Shown in pieces: positions 44,111-53,745 of a stretch of 64,000 bases of DNA. The number at the start of each line of letters is the position of its first letter. Position 1 is the first letter of the stretch. The DNA is from Serinus canaria (Eukaryota > Chordata > Aves > Passeriformes > Fringillidae): NCBI RefSeq assembly GCF_022539315.1, contig NC_066315.1, positions 102,963,990 to 103,027,989 on the forward strand, in the 5' to 3' direction. Both the position numbers and the translations under genes were made by a program. A model generated the notes under the pieces. The model had not been told where the DNA came from and did no database searches. It was given only the letters and a program-made list of their open reading frames with translations.

Positions 44111-44614
44111 TGTGAGGTGTTAGCCTTACCTTCAGTCTTCCTCGTGTTTCGCTGAGGGATCAGAATTCCAGATTGCATCTTTAAGTCTTCTAAGTGGGTG
44201 CTCCCGTAGGAGCGAGGCTTAATGCCTCTCGCAGCCATAGGTTTATTTATTACAGTTTTAGTAAGGCCGCTTGGAGGATTTATTTTTGCATATATTATCT
44301 TAATGAAAAAGGATGACACATATTTTTCCATTCAGTGAGGTACCAGCTGCTTTTAGCGTAGGGGGATGGTGTCTGAAATTGCTTCAGAAGCAGTTTGCTT
44401 TCAGCCCACTTGTACATTTTTTAAATTTTCCAAAGGGAATGCTTGTTCCCATGTTGTTTGCTCAAGTCCCACATAAATAGCTTGGGCTTCAAGAAAACTG
44501 TTGTTTAGTTCACAGAAAGTTCCTGAAGTAGTCAGATGGGAAAGTTGCACTGCCAGGTCGTCATTCTTTGAATCCCCCTCCTACCTGCTGTAGGCTTTGT
44601 TGGTGTACAGTCTG
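44111..44614. other. Non-coding DNA upstream of MYL12B
   Basis: Sequence returns to AT-rich beyond the island. No exon or repeat recognised. Confidence 0.5.
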
Positions 44615-44803
44615 TGTCTTGGAAAACAAGAACTCTTAAGGGGGAAAGGCATTGGCCAGGCATTGGATTAAGCTGCCCGAGGAGGGTGGTGGAGTCATCC
44701 TCTCTGGAAGCGTTCAACAAGTGTCTGGATGTGGCATTTGGGGATTATGGTGGTGCTGGACTAGATCTTAAAGGTCTCTTCCAACCTTGATCGTTCTGTG
44801 AAA
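44615..44803 (+). mobile_element. CR1 LINE 3' fragment
   Basis: Contains 'ggcattggattaagctgccc', 'gtggtggagtcatcctctct', 'ggaagcgttcaacaagtgtc', 'ggatgtggcatttggggatt' and 'aggtctcttccaaccttgat', which form the CR1 3' terminus in plus orientation. Short, 5'-truncated and non-coding. Confidence 0.88.
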
Positions 44804-47800
44804 GGAAAAAATAGACATACAAGCTTTTTCTGAAATTGTCAATTATATTTATAAATATAAATTAACTACATTTAGGCACTGAAGCTACTGAAATTAACAT
44901 GTAATCTAATCTGTAATCTAGAAACTGCAGTCTCAGATTTGGAGGGAGATATTTTCATTGCCAAGAGGCCCAGCTTTCTTTCCCTTCTCTCTGCTCAAAT
45001 CAGAAGTTATTTCATGAGGGCTGAGAATTTGGCCTAATTAGCTCATAATACTTCCCCAATTAATTTCAATATCACTCTTTAAAGTTTGCCTCGAAGTGCA
45101 ATAGAAACTAAGATTAAACTTTGCTAAATTGAAAGTCTCTTAATGGAAAAAATTTTGGGTAGAAAATTCTCTGCTTACTAGACATGGCACAAAGTTTCAA
45201 GATAATTACATGCAAAGTATGAGTGGGCAGAAAAGCAGTAGAAATATTAAGATGTTAAGAGAGTTAATAAAATACATCATGATAATGTTGAACAACTGAA
45301 TTGCGTGTTGAAATTTAATTATGAAAAGCTATCTGATCTCTTAATTTAAACTTCTTTCATCAGTTACTTTAAATTGAACCACTACTGCAAACATGCCGCT
45401 CTGTCTTGTATTGTTTTTCGTGCTATTAAAACGGTGTTACATGATACCTGTCACCATGTATAACTTCTGCAGATGTGGGGATAGGTACACTTATATTATT
45501 TGCCCAGTATGAGATCAGTTCTTAATGACAAAATTGCATGTCAGTGTGTGTCTCTTAAAGCTTTTGTCTCCATTTTGTTGCATCATGGTGGAATGAGAAG
45601 CAGTTCCTACAGGCAGACCATTTTCTGTTTGATGTAAATCTAAGTAATGCTTTTAGAAATGGTTCAATTTTACATGATTATAGCATTCATCATAGCAATA
45701 AAGAAATTTAAAGGGAAAAGAAAGATTTGTTTTGCCTTTTATAATAATTGGAGAATATTTTTTTAACTTGTTGACATAAATGTTGAAAAGGGGAAAAAGT
45801 AAGGACACCCTTTTTTGTGAGTGTGGTGCTTCCCGAGAGCTGTGCATTAAATATTCAGAACATAAATGATCCTTTCTGAAAAGATGGTTTAAAAAAAAAA
45901 AGGCTGAGCTCTTAACTCTTTAATTTTTCTTCTTTCTACTTCTTTCCTTCATTATTCCCTTCTTCTTTCTTATTTATGTCAGTCTTGTTTAGGAAAAAAC
46001 CTTTTTAAGCAAAATTAATTAATTGTTCCTATCCTTTCTGTCTAAAATAATGATTTGGCGCCATTGAAATGTTTGTTTTCTTTGAATTGTCAAAAATCTT
46101 CAAAATTATCTGTTTCATACTTAAGTTTTAAGGCTGCTATAGACATTGAGCAATTTACAGTAAACCTTTCCCTCCTTCCATTTAATTCTTTCTGTTAACA
46201 ATTGAACTTAGAGGTATTTTCCAGCTTTTAACATTTCTATTGTTCTATTTCCTCTCCTTTGCTGAATTACAGTGACAGTGCAAATATTTGTCATTAACTT
46301 GGTTGCTTGATGAAGCAGAATCAGTTTGTGTCATAGGATATTTCTCTATGAATCTAATGAATGTTACAGGGATGGTTGCACTGGCTCATTGTAAAAGTCT
46401 GTCTAGACCAGTGCACCCCAGCTGCAAAGAGATGTGCATTCTGGGTGTGGAAGGCAGGGATCAAAGTCTTGGAAAACAGACTTGAGACTGGGGATGGGGA
46501 AGGCCAGCAGTTGTTTTTTCCATTTCCAGATTGGAGCGCCACTGGGATGGCTCTACTGGTATCTTGGATGCCCTCAAGAAATAATAGCTGCTATGAGGTC
46601 TTCCCTACCAGGTCACTGGAGAGTTTTATTGTTTTGGATTTTTTCCCCAAATCTTGGAATCATACTTTCTTTTTAAAAAAAAAAAAAAAAAAATCTCTTT
46701 CTCTGTACTTCTTTTTGGAGGAGAGCGAGCATACAGGGTGTTTTTAGCCAGGTCTTTAAGGAAGAGCAGCAGCAGTGGCCATATGCAGGTACTTAGGGAA
46801 GAATAAGAATCAAGGTAGCCTATGATATCTTCTCAGAATGCTCTACCAATATCTACTATTTTTAATTTGCAGAGGGATAAGCTACCCTGAGCCAGATGTG
46901 ATATTGAGTAACCCACAATTAGCTTCTTTCATGAACTTGCCTAGTATGTATAATACGTAATCCTTGACTTGATGTAAGTTTAGCATCCACAATATGCTTT
47001 GCTGGTGTTTTTTGGAAGGCTTTGCAAGGCTGCTGTTTGTTACCTGAAAAACTGCACCATACTAACTGTGACTGTACCTATTGCAATGTTTACTCTATGC
47101 TCTAGACTTTGTATTGGAAGAAATACTAAGGCTGAATTATGTGCCCACTTCTTTTGTGTTACTTTTGCTTCTAGAAAGCTCTCGTGTGATGCTGTGTATC
47201 AGCTGTAGCAGAGAGTCCCCCTTGGGTAGTTTTTCTTGTACAGAAGCCATTCCATATCCTCGGTTGTTACAGAAGACTGAGGATGTGCATAAGAAACAAA
47301 AGGGTCTGAAAAGAGAGACTAGATGAAAAAGCAGGTGTGTGATTTCCACATTAAGAATTAAAATTGTTTTCAAGTTGAGTGGAAGGTTTTGCAGTTAGGA
47401 GAATTTTTTTCTGAGCATATTATCACTGTTCAACAAATGTTAATTATGGACATTAAGTATTGACAGCAAAGTTAAACATATCCATCAAGTTCTAGGTCTA
47501 AACTATCATTTAACAAAAGCATTTTGTCTGTCAGTTTCTTCAGTTGGTATTTTGGCTCATCCCTCTGCCTTTCCATCCCTTCATCCCTGATTCCAGCTGG
47601 CATCAGTTGCCTCTGTCTAGCTATACCAAGTGCAGTGCAGTGACAGTCAGAGAGACAGTCACTCTTTCTGAGATGCCGAAGGAGTCACAAAGTTTTCTGG
47701 AATTTCTCCAAAAATAACTCCAGTGCTGTGATCCAAGGGAAAAACATTTGAGGAGTCATGAGTTAAAGAAGGGATTCTGAAATGTGTCTTCATTTGAGTC

Positions 47801-49769
47801 TCTTGGGGGGCCTAAGGCTGCAGGTTATTCCCTGTTTTCATTCAATGACCTCATGAATAAAAATGGTTACTGCTTTCCCAGGTGGTCCCTGCCACAGGTT
47901 AAATGCTGAAGCATGAAAAATAAAGGCTCTCAGAGAATGTAGTGGACCCTGTAGAAGAAACACATATTCTTTCTCCATACTGAAAATTAAAAATAGCACA
48001 GTTTTGACTTTCTAGTAACTTCCAGTGTACATGGCTGAGGAAGAGGCAAGAACATGAGTTCTCTAGAGCGTAGTGTGACAATGATATAGCAGGTCAAAGG
48101 ATAAAGCAGAGATATTTAATGGAATGGAAATAAAATGCAGTCAGTCTATGAAATGTTGTAAACAGGAGGAAACAAATGTCAATGTATTTATTTAAAACTG
48201 CATCTCAGTGACTATATGAATGCGCACTGACGTGTGTTTGACAGAGTGCTGAGGGACTTTACTCAGCAGACAGGGTAGTCCTTGGATTCCTAGATCCCAA
48301 GTCCTTTATACCTAAGGAACACAAATTAAAAACCCCAACTAAAAGTTGAAAAGTACATCTTTGCTGTTGGGCTGTTGATTTCTGCTAGGTTTTTATTCCC
48401 AGTTCTCTATGATCAAAGTCACTGCTCTGCCTCTTGTACTGTATGTCCAGCCCTTGTTTTTTATGCTAGCTAGCCTGGTCTTTGTGGGGTTTTTAGCTCT
48501 TGCACGAGTTTCAATGAGGAGTGTTGCCAGACACTCTGATTCCATAAAGTGGAGAACTGAAATGCAAAAATAAGCATTAGGTATTCTTAGTAAGGAGAGC
48601 TGAAGGCCCCCCATCTTTAAAACAAATGTAATTAATTCTGCTAAACCTAAGGATGTGCATATGTGCTCTCTTCATGTGTGTTAGAGTTTGTATCTGTCTG
48701 CCAATGTGTATGTACAAATATGGAAGAAAATGAAATGTGCTCAATGCTTGGCCATAGGTCTAAAATAGTCTTTTAAAACATACACAGGAAACAAGAAGCA
48801 GCATATTTAGTCAGGTGTTTCACACGAGAAGTAAGCTGTTATCAGTTTTCTTATCAGGTGATGCCTGTGCAAGTCTGGTTGGCTGGTGGAGCAATTTCAA
48901 AATCAACATACTTCTTACAGGGTGGGAATATCTTGCCACTACCTTTTGCTTTAGATGGCTAGCTCACAATTGAGGAAGAACTCAAAAGAGGGAAAAACCC
49001 CAGTGCCTGTTAGATACAAGGCTAAGTTAAGGTTCAAGTAACTCATGTCTGATGCCAGCTCTATTTTAGCACATACTAAGGCAAGTCTTACTGGCCTCAA
49101 TTTACACCCACTCACTTGAATGTGCTTGGCACAGGCTGGAAATTATTGTGAAACGCTGTCTTTTTAACTCCCAAGGACTATTCATAGTTAAAAAACAAAC
49201 CAAAGCCCATTTCAGTATTTAGTGAGGTTGTACTCAGTGATACCCTAAAATAGTAAAAGTGAGGATTAAAAATTAAATAAACCTTGCAAAACTAAGTAAT
49301 TTACAAGAATAGTAAATACGGGTGCCTAAATGAACAGATAGTGGCAGCAGAAAATCCTGTAGTATTTGTAGGACTTTCAAGCTTTATCAAAGTGCAGTGC
49401 TGCTTTACTGAGGGATGGAATCACAGCTGCATGGCAGAAGAGTCTGCATGCAGCAGTTGGGATTTTCCAGGAGGCCAGTTTGATTTCCCACTTTCCTGTT
49501 AAGTGGGTTCTGCTGAGAATCATGTAAACATCTGCCCTCAGATTTATTACATTGATATGAACTGCCTGACCTCTTAAGTCCCATGATGCCGGGCCTATTA
49601 TGTATGGCCTCTGGGGAATATCACACTTCTGGTCTGAAAACATTCCTTGGCAGCATTTTTCCTCATGGGCTGCAGAGAAAAGTAGGAAAATGAGCCACGT
49701 ACTGCCACCTTTTTCTTTTTTTTTTTTAAGATGGGAAGTTTTTATCTAGTATATCAAAAGTTTGGGAAA
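44804..49769. other. Non-coding intergenic DNA between MYL12B and the provirus
   Basis: AT-rich, without recognisable exons. It has an A19 run at 46675-46693 after a 128-codon plus-strand reading frame (46361-46747) that runs through that homopolymer and has no family resemblance. No other transposon was recognised. Confidence 0.5.
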
Positions 49770-50162
49770 ACAGTGTGTTGTGGTGTGTGTCCAGTTCCCA
49801 ATTGAGTTATCTTCCCTGTTTCGTATTGTTCTGTGATGATTCCCCTGGTTACAACCCTATACCCAGTTTGATGGTTCAGTCCTGGTTCCCCCTTTCCCTC
49901 GAATGGTGTCCTCCCTGTCTGGGCTCGCTGCCAAGCCCTAGTCTCCACCCCCGTTCCCCTGGCAACTGCCCCTTTCCCCTCCTCCAGAGCCCCGTTCATC
50001 TCCTGAAACCCCCCCATCCTTCCAGAAACTTCTCCCTTCCACAGGGGGTGATTGGGCAGGTGCCCCTAGCCCCTCCTTGGTTCATGTATCACTTGTTGCC
50101 ACCCCTGTCAGTCATGTTGAATTCCCCTCCTCAGTTTCCCCCGATTGGTTATTGTACACCCC

Positions 50163-50170
50163 TTTATATA
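50163..50170 (+). promoter_or_regulatory. LTR TATA box
   Basis: tttatata in the 5' LTR; it is conserved in the 3' LTR copy at about 54133-54140. Start of transcription would be expected about 25-30 bases downstream, just before the direct repeats. Confidence 0.65.
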
Positions 50171-50207
50171 CTGCTTCTCCCCCTTTTGTCTTGTTTTTTC
50201 CTGCCCG

Positions 50208-50259
50208 GACGCAGTGGTGTCTTTTCCCGCCCCGACGCAGTGGCGTCTTTTCCCGCTTG
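50208..50259 (+). repeat. Two 26-bp direct repeats in the LTR
   Basis: Units beginning GACGCAGTGG and ending TTTTCCCGC lie at 50208 and 50234. The 3' LTR has the same pair (54175 and 54200) plus a third partial unit at 54225, so unit number differs between the two LTRs. Confidence 0.85.
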
Positions 50260-50276
50260 CGGTGGAGAAATGATAC

Positions 50277-50282
50277 ATTAAA
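50277..50282 (+). terminator. LTR polyadenylation signal (ATTAAA)
   Basis: ATTAAA lies about 110 bases after the TATA box in the 5' LTR. The same hexamer in the 3' LTR at 54246-54251 would end proviral transcripts. Confidence 0.6.
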
Positions 50283-50523
50283 ACCACTGAGCTACATCGG
50301 GCGTGTCAAGACCCTCTTTTCTCTCGGCTTCTCCGCCTTGCCGCTTCTTTTCGATACTGTTGCTGCTGTCCTGCCGAGGAAGGCGCAGCCCGGACGTCCC
50401 TGACGGATCTGGGTAGTGCCCCCTTAGCTGCTAGCTGCTGCTGTGCTCCGAGCTAGCCCCGGCCGCCTTCCCCCCCTGCTCGGACGGGAGGGAAGTGCTT
50501 TCGACACAGCAGCTGCGGCAGTT

Positions 50524-50541
50524 TGGCGCCCACCGTGCGGC
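50524..50541 (+). promoter_or_regulatory. Primer binding site, tRNA-Lys1,2-like
   Basis: Three bases after the LTR end, TGGCGCCCACCGTGCGGC resembles the Lys1,2 primer binding site common in betaretroviruses and class II endogenous retroviruses, with two mismatches relative to the site as I remember it. Confidence 0.7.
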
Positions 50542-50954
50542 GAGAGAAGACCCCCTCGCCCCGCGGCAGGAGTCAGCAGCCTCGAGAGGAGTTTCGCCTC
50601 CTCTTCATCGTCTGCCGCTTGCTCCGTGGTCGTTAAACTACCCTGCCTCGGGAGCAGACCCCGTTTTAGGGGTAGGGCTCCGGACAGGGATCGGATCGAC
50701 ACCTCCCCGCACCCAGGAGCCGATCCGGGATCGAAGCCGCGGACTTCGGAGTTTTTTCCCCGCTTTCCCGCTAGTAAGGGGTGAGTAACTCCAGCTTCCC
50801 AACTTCGAGAGTTGCCCCCCGCCTTATCTCCCGGTTTCATCCGGTCGAGTCGAGGTTTCGCCCTGGGCTCGGTGAGGTTGGGGCTAGCGGTTGGGGTTTT
50901 TTGTTAGCGTTTTTTTTTCGTTTCACTCCGAAGGTTCGTTTTTGCGGGGCAGAG
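50542..50954 (+). other. Proviral leader with splice donor
   Basis: Untranslated leader between the primer binding site and the gag start. A consensus splice donor (AAGGG then GTGAGT) has its GT at 50781-50782, the expected position of the major donor for a spliced env message. Packaging signals are expected here but cannot be read directly. Confidence 0.65.
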
Positions 50955-52754
50955 ATGGGTTGCAAACTCTCTGTCCCCCAGAAAAGAGTTTATTACCAAG
51001 TTGTGGGTACCCTTGTAGAGAGAAATGTTAAAATTGTTAAGCGGGAGTTAAAAGATTTAATCATATGGTTGTTCATTCAATTTCCAGAGATCTCCCCAGA
51101 TTTAGTTAATGAAATAAAATTCTGGAATTCAGTTGGAGACAAATTAGCACAATTCGAATCTAAAGGGAGATCAAAAAACAAAAATTTAGTTTATTGGACC
51201 TTCCAAATCATTACAGCTCTTAGAGAAAAACAGAAATTGAAGGAACAACCACCCCCCCATTCGTGTTCTCCCTACCCCCGTGTTCCAGACCCTTGTCCCA
51301 CCCCTTCTCTCCCTGAGAATAGCAGAACCCTTAGGAGAGCAGCCCGCGAGAGCACCGCGCCGGCTTCCTACCACCCGCCGGGCTCTCCTCAGGGTTCCCT
51401 GACCCCCCGCCTCCAAAGTCCTGGCCAGACTTCGGAGAGCTCTCTCCAATCCCCCGATTCCTTTTCCCCCGAGTCCCCAGTTGTGCATCCCAAAGTTAGA
51501 TTTGCAGTTTCAGAGGGCAGCAGCCCCCAGACCTCTTCACAAAATGGCTCCCATGGAGCCCAAAATGGCGGCGACCGCATGGCTTTTCCCGCCATCAGTT
51601 TTTCTTCTCCCCATAATCCTTTCCTTTCTCCCGCCAACCCTTTCTCCTCCCCTTCCCATTCCTATAACCCCGCCCCTAATTATGTTAATTCTTCTCCCAA
51701 TCCCCCGCCTTCCTACACGCCCCTTTCCCCTCCTCCTTCCCAAGCCCCGCCTTTTGAACACGCCCCTCAGGCGGAGCCAACTCCATCAGCTCCACCTCCT
51801 AGCTCCGCCCTGGTTCCCACACCTGACCCCTCCCCTTGGCTTCCGGGTTCCCACGCCCCGCCTCCCAGTTCCCACGCCCCGACTTCCGGGAGTGGAGATC
51901 AAGATGATTCAGATTTTACTGTGCCATCTTTAATAACTGCCGCTCCTGTTTCTTACCACCAAGAAAGCGTAGGGCCCTCCCGAGCGCAATGGACCCCATT
52001 CCCCCATTCCACCATTAGGGAGTTGTGCAAGGCCCAAAGAGAGTTTTCCCGGGAGAGTGAATACTTCCGGGGACTCCTTCGGGCCTCTTTATTAGAATCT
52101 GATGTTGTACCCGCCGACTTGCGGACGCTTTTTTCATGCCTCCTCAACCCCACCGAATTCTTAGTGTGGGAGGAGGCATGGAAAAAGGGAATCAGGGACA
52201 TTCTTCCACAATTGTGGGAGAATCCCCAAACTGCCACAACCCTCGGTGGTGAAACGGTTTACACCGACCTATTGGTCGGTCTTGGGAATTGGGCCGACGG
52301 AGCTTTTCAAGCTAGAGATATCCCCCGTCAAGCGCTTCGGGAGAGTGCAAGGATGGCCGAACGGGCATTCTTAGCGCTCCGCCCTACTGCCCAGGAGCCC
52401 ACTTTCACCAAAATTCATCAGGGGCCAGGGGAACCTTTCATTGTTTTTGTCGAGCATCTCCGCAGGGCAATCGACCATCAAGTCCAAGCGGAGAGCGCTC
52501 GACTCGGGATCCTAACAGAATTGGCTAATGCCAATGCTAACGCTGTCTGCAAAGCAGTCATCCTCAGCCTTCCCGTCGATCCTCCTCCAACCATCCAATC
52601 AATGATCGAAGCTTGCCAGAAAAAGGCACCATCCCTCGCCAAGGAGGATCCAAAAACCTCCACCTACAAGCCGTCGCGTGTCATTCGCAGAAACAACAAA
52701 TTTCGACAGCGATCCGATGGCCGCCCAGCAGCAGCCGACGTCACCCAAAAGTAA
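50955..52754 (+). pseudogene. gag: Gag polyprotein (matrix-capsid), 599 aa, lacking in-frame nucleocapsid
   Basis: Structural polyprotein that forms retroviral particles. The open frame extends upstream to 50781, but the first ATG is at 50955 and gives Met-Gly-Cys-Lys-Leu-Ser, a myristoylation-type N-terminus for membrane targeting. Residues 1 to about 100 form a helical, basic matrix-like domain. A long Pro/Ser-rich region (about 100-330) follows, with late-domain motifs PPSY (251-254) and PSAP (277-280), which recruit NEDD4-type ligases and TSG101 respectively in known retroviruses. The capsid follows, with the major homology region starting at Gln489 (QG..E pattern and downstream Phe, Leu and Arg). 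The frame ends at 52754, before the zinc knuckle, which lies in the frame one base ahead. A one-base insertion or two-base deletion between about 52660 and 52754 would explain this. Frame length is otherwise normal. Confidence 0.88.
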
Positions 52755-52773
52755 GAGGCCCAGCCAAGGACAC

Positions 52774-52887
52774 TGCCACCTGTGTGGCGACCCAGAACAC
52801 TGGATGCCTGACTGCCTCTTGCGGAAACAGTTTTTCCAGTTCCACAAGGAGCAGGCAGCATCCAAAGACAACCAACAAAAAAACTGA
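52774..52887 (+). pseudogene. Nucleocapsid zinc-knuckle remnant, out of frame with gag
   Basis: A CCHC zinc knuckle (Cys-X2-Cys-X4-His-X4-Cys) is encoded at 52774-52815, in the frame displaced by +1 from gag, and that frame ends at the TGA at 52885-52887. Zinc knuckles bind viral RNA for packaging. Only one knuckle is visible, where many class II gag proteins have two. The displacement is not the -1 direction used for programmed gag-pro frameshifting, so a disabling indel is the simpler reading. Confidence 0.85.
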
Positions 52888-53051
52888 ATTCCGAGCGCAG
52901 TTCCCCCCTGCGCAAGGATAAAAATGAGGCGGGAAGTTTTAACATCAGCCCCAAAAATCCAGGGAGGGGACCCCATTCCCACACCCTTACCCATTCCAAC
53001 CCACCCAATAAGTTATCATCACCGGACACGACAACTTCACCAAATGAGACT
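52888..53051 (+). other. Proviral segment around the internal deletion
   Basis: Between the nucleocapsid remnant and the integrase tail there are no protease or reverse transcriptase motifs. The pol deletion junction must lie in or near here, but its exact base cannot be placed without an intact relative. Confidence 0.6.
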
Positions 53052-53423
53052 TTGCCAATGATAACATCTGCTTTGTGTGCCTTCCCTTTCAAGTTGCACC
53101 TCACAGACACCCTCACCATCTCCGACCCTGAAACCTGGAAGGTTGAGGGGCCATTTGACCTGGTAACATGGGGTCGTGGATACGCACGCGTGTCCACCCC
53201 CGCCGGGCTCAAATGGGTCCCCTCAAAGTGGGTAAAACCCTTTCTCCCAGGGAAGGCACGCAAACCAAGCGTCACCCCTCAGGTGACCCAGTCCGCCCTG
53301 AGGAGAAAACGCAAAGTCCATGTCGTGTCCTGTGTCCCCCAGGCTGAACCATCCACCCCAGAGCCCTCGGTTTTAACTTATTTTCTTCGTTTGTTTCAGT
53401 TAGAACCCGATTCGCCAGTTTAA
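53052..53423 (+). pseudogene. Integrase C-terminal domain remnant (pol)
   Basis: The frame (no ATG; it opens with TTG) encodes a segment with the pattern Gly-Pro-Phe-Asp-Leu-Val-Thr-Trp-Gly-Arg-Gly-Tyr-Ala, then Trp-Val-Pro-Ser-Lys-Trp-Val-Lys-Pro. This is characteristic of the SH3-like DNA-binding C-terminus of class II retroviral integrases. The catalytic core (DDE) and the HHCC zinc domain are absent. The frame ends at TAA 53421-53423. Without the rest of pol it has no enzymatic role. Confidence 0.82.
53398..53399 (+). promoter_or_regulatory. Candidate env splice acceptor
   Basis: A pyrimidine-rich tract ending tttgtttcag precedes 53400, with a branch-like ttaactta upstream. It lies inside the end of the integrase frame, the usual position of the env acceptor in class II retroviruses, and could pair with the donor at 50781. 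Confidence 0.5.
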
Positions 53424-53484
53424 GTTTTATTGCTCGGTTATTCTTATCATTTCTAACCTTTTGTGTGTCATTTTGAGTTTCTCA

Positions 53485-53700
53485 ATGATTTATGAACTGC
53501 TCCTCCGTCTTCTGTCCACTGCCGCACCACAAGTGAACCACGTCTCCCTCCTTCCTGCTACGAGCTCTAACCAAGAGACTTTCTATTATGAGGAGATGCA
53601 ACCTCTTTCAATCTCACCCATTCCTCAATGGTTTGCAGTCTCCAGACCTACCAACGATGCCGGCGAACAAGCATCGACGAGCTCCGAAATCAGCTTTTAA
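53485..53700 (+). pseudogene. Possible env start remnant, 71 codons
   Basis: The first ATG after the candidate acceptor opens a 71-aa frame with a hydrophobic start (Met-Ile-Tyr-Glu-Leu-Leu-Leu-Arg-Leu-Leu), which could be the leader peptide of an envelope precursor. There is no transmembrane subunit, furin-like cleavage site or fusion peptide, so nearly all of env is gone. The assignment rests on position and the hydrophobic start only; the frame could also be chance. Confidence 0.35.
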
Positions 53701-53727
53701 AGACTCAATTTTAATTTTGTTTTTTCT

Positions 53728-53745
53728 AAAACAAAAAGAGTGAGA
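53728..53745 (+). promoter_or_regulatory. Polypurine tract
   Basis: A purine-rich run (aaaacaaaaagagtgaga, with one C and one T) directly abuts the 3' LTR, the position of the plus-strand primer. Confidence 0.7.

Larger units (their letters stand above)
49776..50520 (+). repeat. 5' LTR, 745 bp
   Basis: Starts TGTTGTGG and ends GCGGCA, that is, TG...CA. It contains a TATA element (tttatata, 50163-50170), two 26-bp direct repeats (50208-50259) and an ATTAAA polyadenylation signal (50277-50282), giving a conventional U3-R-U5 order. It is about 98.5 percent identical by eye to the 3' LTR outside the repeat area. Confidence 0.95.

Noticed and set aside
43491..44155. Several frames of 95-210 codons on both strands in the MYL12B island
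   Set aside because: They arise from GC-rich composition, overlap each other on both strands and contain no recognisable domain.
46361..46747. A 128-codon frame followed by an A19 run, considered as a processed pseudogene
   Set aside because: The frame reads through the homopolymer, there is no AATAAA upstream of it, no target duplication was seen and the protein is not recognisable.
49775..50403. Frames of 85-168 codons within both LTRs
   Set aside because: They are present in both LTRs on both strands because these are pyrimidine-rich; they differ by indels between the copies and do not resemble a known LTR-encoded protein.
51481..51933. A 150-codon hydrophobic, proline-rich frame overlapping gag
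   Set aside because: It is the shifted reading of the C/T-rich proline-coding part of gag; an accessory gene was considered but nothing supports it.
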